Shown piece by piece: positions 61,932-64,000 of a stretch of 64,000 bases of DNA. The position numbers and the translations under genes are program-made. The stretch lies in contig JANWVT010000002.1 of the NCBI GenBank assembly GCA_025056255.1, forward strand, positions 62,001-126,000, in the 5' to 3' direction. A model generated the notes under the pieces. The model was not told the DNA's origin. It saw only the letters and a program-made list of their open reading frames with translations, and made no database searches. This DNA comes from Bernardetiaceae bacterium. GTDB lineage: Bacteria; Bacteroidota; Bacteroidia; Cytophagales; Thermoflexibacteraceae. Within the stretch, counting starts at the first letter, position 1; the number at the start of each line of letters is the position of its first letter.

Positions 61932-64000
61932 CTAACAACTAAGCACTACTTGGTAATAGTCGGGGTGTTGGTTGAGTTCTTGGAAAGAACCCTGCAAATG
62001 CACTTTACCATCTTTAAGAATAATGTTTCGGTCACACACTTGCATTAGTACTGGGTCGTTAGAGATGAGCAGCAGCGTCCACGGATTGGAACGGTCAACC
62101 AAGAAGTCAAGTAGTTTGCGCTTTTCGTTTTTTTGTAGTACCGAGAAGAAGTCATTCAAAATGAGCAATTGAGGCCGTTCAGCAATGCAGCGCGCCAATG
62201 TGAGGCGCACATGGATACTACTAGGCCATGATTTGCCGCCGGCAATTAATTCAGTTTGCAAACCATTGGGTAGTTCGTTTATGAAATCGGATAGCCCTAC
62301 TTTTTCCAATGCCCACACAGCATCATCTAGGCTAATAGAGGATTTACCCATTGTGATATTGTCTAAAATAGTACCTTCAAAGATGTTGTCTATGGCGAAG
62401 TTAGAAGCGACCATATCGCGCAAGGTGTTCAGGTTGATGTCGCGCAAGGAAATATTGTTAAAAGCTACTAGCCCTTCGTAATTGTCTAAAATACCTGATA
62501 GGATGCGCACTAAGGTGTCTTTACCAGAGCTATTAAATCCAGAAAGACAAACACGTTCGCCAGCGGCAATGTCTAAGTTGACTCCATTAAGTACAGGTTT
62601 GTGCCCATCTGGATATTGGTAAGTAAGGTTTTTAATGCGAATGGAAAGCCCCACATTAGGTGTTCTGGGGATAGCAATACCTGTTTGGCGCTCTATAGGC
62701 AAGTCAGTTACATGTCCTACCTTATCGGTAGCGGTGAGCATATCATAAATTGTACTCATGCTCAGGATGACTTTTTCTACGGCAGCTAAGATGAGAATAA
62801 TCACAATTTCGGAGGCAACAAACTGCCCAATCAGAATTTGTCGGTTAATCACTAGCGAAACACCAATAATAAGCAATCCTCCTGTAACAATGGTTTTAAA
62901 ACCCACGATATTGCCAAATTGGGTCATCAGCACCTTAAAGTGCTTTTTGCGATAATAGAGATAGTTGTTGACTAAATTTTCGGTTTTACTAAGTGGCAAA
63001 GTAGTATGTCCTGCTAATTTGAAAGCTTCTAAACTACGAGCCAATTCTTCTAACCAGTGTACTACCTTGTATTTATATTTAGACTCAATAATACTTGTAC
63101 GAAGCCCTTCCGGTCCGGTAAAGTAAAAAATAGCCGTCAAAATGCCTGCTAAGGCAAGTCCAAAAACCAAAAAAGCGGGGTGGTAGAAAGAGAGTAATAT
63201 TATCCCAAATATGATTTGTAGTACAGAGCTAGCTAAGTCAATCAATATTTTGGGTAGGCTTTTTTGAATAGTGAGAATATCAAAAAAACGGTTCATTAGT
63301 TCAGGAGTGTAATATTGTGTTACCGCCTCTGTGCGCACATTGGGAATGCGGTAGCTAAACTCGAAAGCCGCTTTTACAAAAATGCGTCGTTGGATTACTT
63401 CAACAATATGATACTGCAAGATTTGCAACACACCGGAGGCGAGCACTCCTACTATCACAAAAGCAATGATGAGGACAATGGAACTGAAAATAACTCCCCC
63501 CGATACCAATTCCATAATAGCCTGTATGCCCAAAGGAAGGGTTAAACTAATAGCAGCAATAATAACAGCATAAAAATATACATACCAAATATCGCGTTGC
63601 TCGATTTTTAAGAGCCTAAACATGCGTTGCATTGGAGAAAGGTGATGCGCATGGTGGTAGCTTTTTTCACGCTCCGATAGCAATGAAGTGCGCGGAAAAG
63701 GGATGATATAGATGATGTTGCCGTGCTTGTCTGTGCCGTATGTATAGCTTTGTAGGTCGCTGATTTCCTCTATGTACAGTTCTGTTCCATCTGGCTGGTA
63801 GGTATAGCCTTCAAAGAAATCTTGCTTGTTTTTGTAAATAATAAGCGGTTGCCATTTGCCATTTTGTTGAATAAAAAACAATACTGGTACTTCCGAAAGT
63901 TGTAGCAATGCAGAAATTTTTGTTTTGGGGAGCACATTGCGAAGCATTGCTAGTTCAATTTGCTCACTTTTGTCCCCCAACAGTTCTATAAATTTGTCTA
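61932..64000 (-). CDS. Type I export ABC transporter with atypical ATPase motifs (5' end outside window)
   Basis: The frame stays open to the right edge (at least seven codons, DKFIELLGD, before a TTG at 63978-63980), so the true start probably lies outside. About 682 residues are visible from that TTG: a cytoplasmic N-region of about 130 with no clear C39 peptidase Cys, six TM helices (about 135-430) and an ATPase domain. Walker A is GFNSSGKDT (Asp where Ser/Thr is normal). Walker B is LLILNDFF (Asn then Asp instead of Asp-Glu). The signature region is LIAGGKSWPSS, not LSGGQ, and the H-loop has ND instead of His. It may need a second half-transporter. It heads the export unit. Confidence 0.75.
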   Translation of the reverse strand, partial: DKFIELLGDKSEQIELAMLRNVLPKTKISALLQLSEVPVLFFIQQNGKWQPLIIYKNKQDFFEGYTYQPDGTELYIEEISDLQSYTYGTDKHGNIIYIIPFPRTSLLSEREKSYHHAHHLSPMQRMFRLLKIEQRDIWYVYFYAVIIAAISLTLPLGIQAIMELVSGGVIFSSIVLIIAFVIVGVLASGVLQILQYHIVEVIQRRIFVKAAFEFSYRIPNVRTEAVTQYYTPELMNRFFDILTIQKSLPKILIDLASSVLQIIFGIILLSFYHPAFLVFGLALAGILTAIFYFTGPEGLRTSIIESKYKYKVVHWLEELARSLEAFKLAGHTTLPLSKTENLVNNYLYYRKKHFKVLMTQFGNIVGFKTIVTGGLLIIGVSLVINRQILIGQFVASEIVIILILAAVEKVILSMSTIYDMLTATDKVGHVTDLPIERQTGIAIPRTPNVGLSIRIKNLTYQYPDGHKPVLNGVNLDIAAGERVCLSGFNSSGKDTLVRILSGILDNYEGLVAFNNISLRDINLNTLRDMVASNFAIDNIFEGTILDNITMGKSSISLDDAVWALEKVGLSDFINELPNGLQTELIAGGKSWPSSIHVRLTLARCIAERPQLLILNDFFSVLQKNEKRKLLDFLVDRSNPWTLLLISNDPVLMQVCDRNIILKDGKVHLQGSFQELNQHPDYYQVVLSC

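Overview
The window comes from a Bacteroidota chromosome, most like the Cytophagales. Many genes have the Bacteroidota promoter -7 box TAnnTTTG, and starts rarely show a Shine-Dalgarno sequence. Phylum-specific families are present: a GLPGLI protein, GldG of the gliding machinery, an M43 metalloprotease with a type IX secretion (T9SS) C-terminal domain, a DUF177-rpmF pair, and a two-gene bile-acid-symporter/membrane-protein unit beside a giant histidine kinase. I see no rRNA, tRNA, CRISPR array, insertion sequence or prophage. Coding is dense on both strands and mostly housekeeping. The genus cannot be named from the sequence alone.

Layout. 1-7 kb: a partial lipoprotein, a PAS protein, then a fatty-acid and ribosome block (DUF177, rpmF, fabH, accB, accC) and fabF on the other strand. 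7-14 kb: a lipoprotein, a large intergenic region with a short GC-rich tandem repeat, and a minus-strand unit of an NtrY-like kinase (1277 aa), a small membrane protein and a BASS transporter. 14-20 kb: a TPR protein, a GLPGLI gene divergent from a complete histidine kinase/response regulator pair, and an NhaD antiporter. 20-28 kb: argC; the coaX / outer-membrane barrel / TPR unit; an EboA-like gene divergent from a glycosyltransferase; a family-3 solute-binding protein; and an intergenic region carrying a start-less gene remnant. 28-36 kb: an alpha-glucan phosphorylase family protein whose PLP lysine is replaced, a very long SF1 helicase, and the T9SS-exported M43 protease. 35-43 kb: a sugar-acid MFS transporter with an enolase-superfamily dehydratase, a fatty acyl-CoA ligase, sucC, a DEDDh exonuclease and a Pit phosphate transporter. 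43-51 kb: nrdA without nrdB, a repeat-built beta-propeller, the PdeM nuclease, gldG without gldF, and a TPR lipoprotein. 51.6-54.9 kb: a GC-richer block with a malonyl-CoA-synthetase-like ligase and a FAN1-like VRR-NUC nuclease. 55-64 kb: trhO, galE, a second cluster of the GC-rich tandem repeat, a TlpA-like thioredoxin, and a TolC/HlyD/ABC type I export unit cut by the right edge.

How they work together. AccB/AccC, FabH and FabF provide fatty-acid initiation and elongation, and the two acyl-CoA ligases activate exogenous acids. GldG and the M43 protease show gliding and T9SS functions. PdeM and FAN1 are DNA-repair nucleases. The MFS/dehydratase pair looks like a catabolic unit for an acid sugar.

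The most interesting signals are regulatory and mechanistic. They are: helically phased GTTAAT direct repeats where a -33 box should be, upstream of the GLPGLI promoter and beside a response regulator; a phosphorylase-like enzyme with Thr at the PLP-lysine position; an exporter ATPase with nearly every nucleotide-binding motif altered; -7 boxes only 4-7 nt from the start codon at four genes; a shared GCAACGGC tandem repeat at two distant loci; and a recurring CCCGAC/GTCGGG terminator hairpin.
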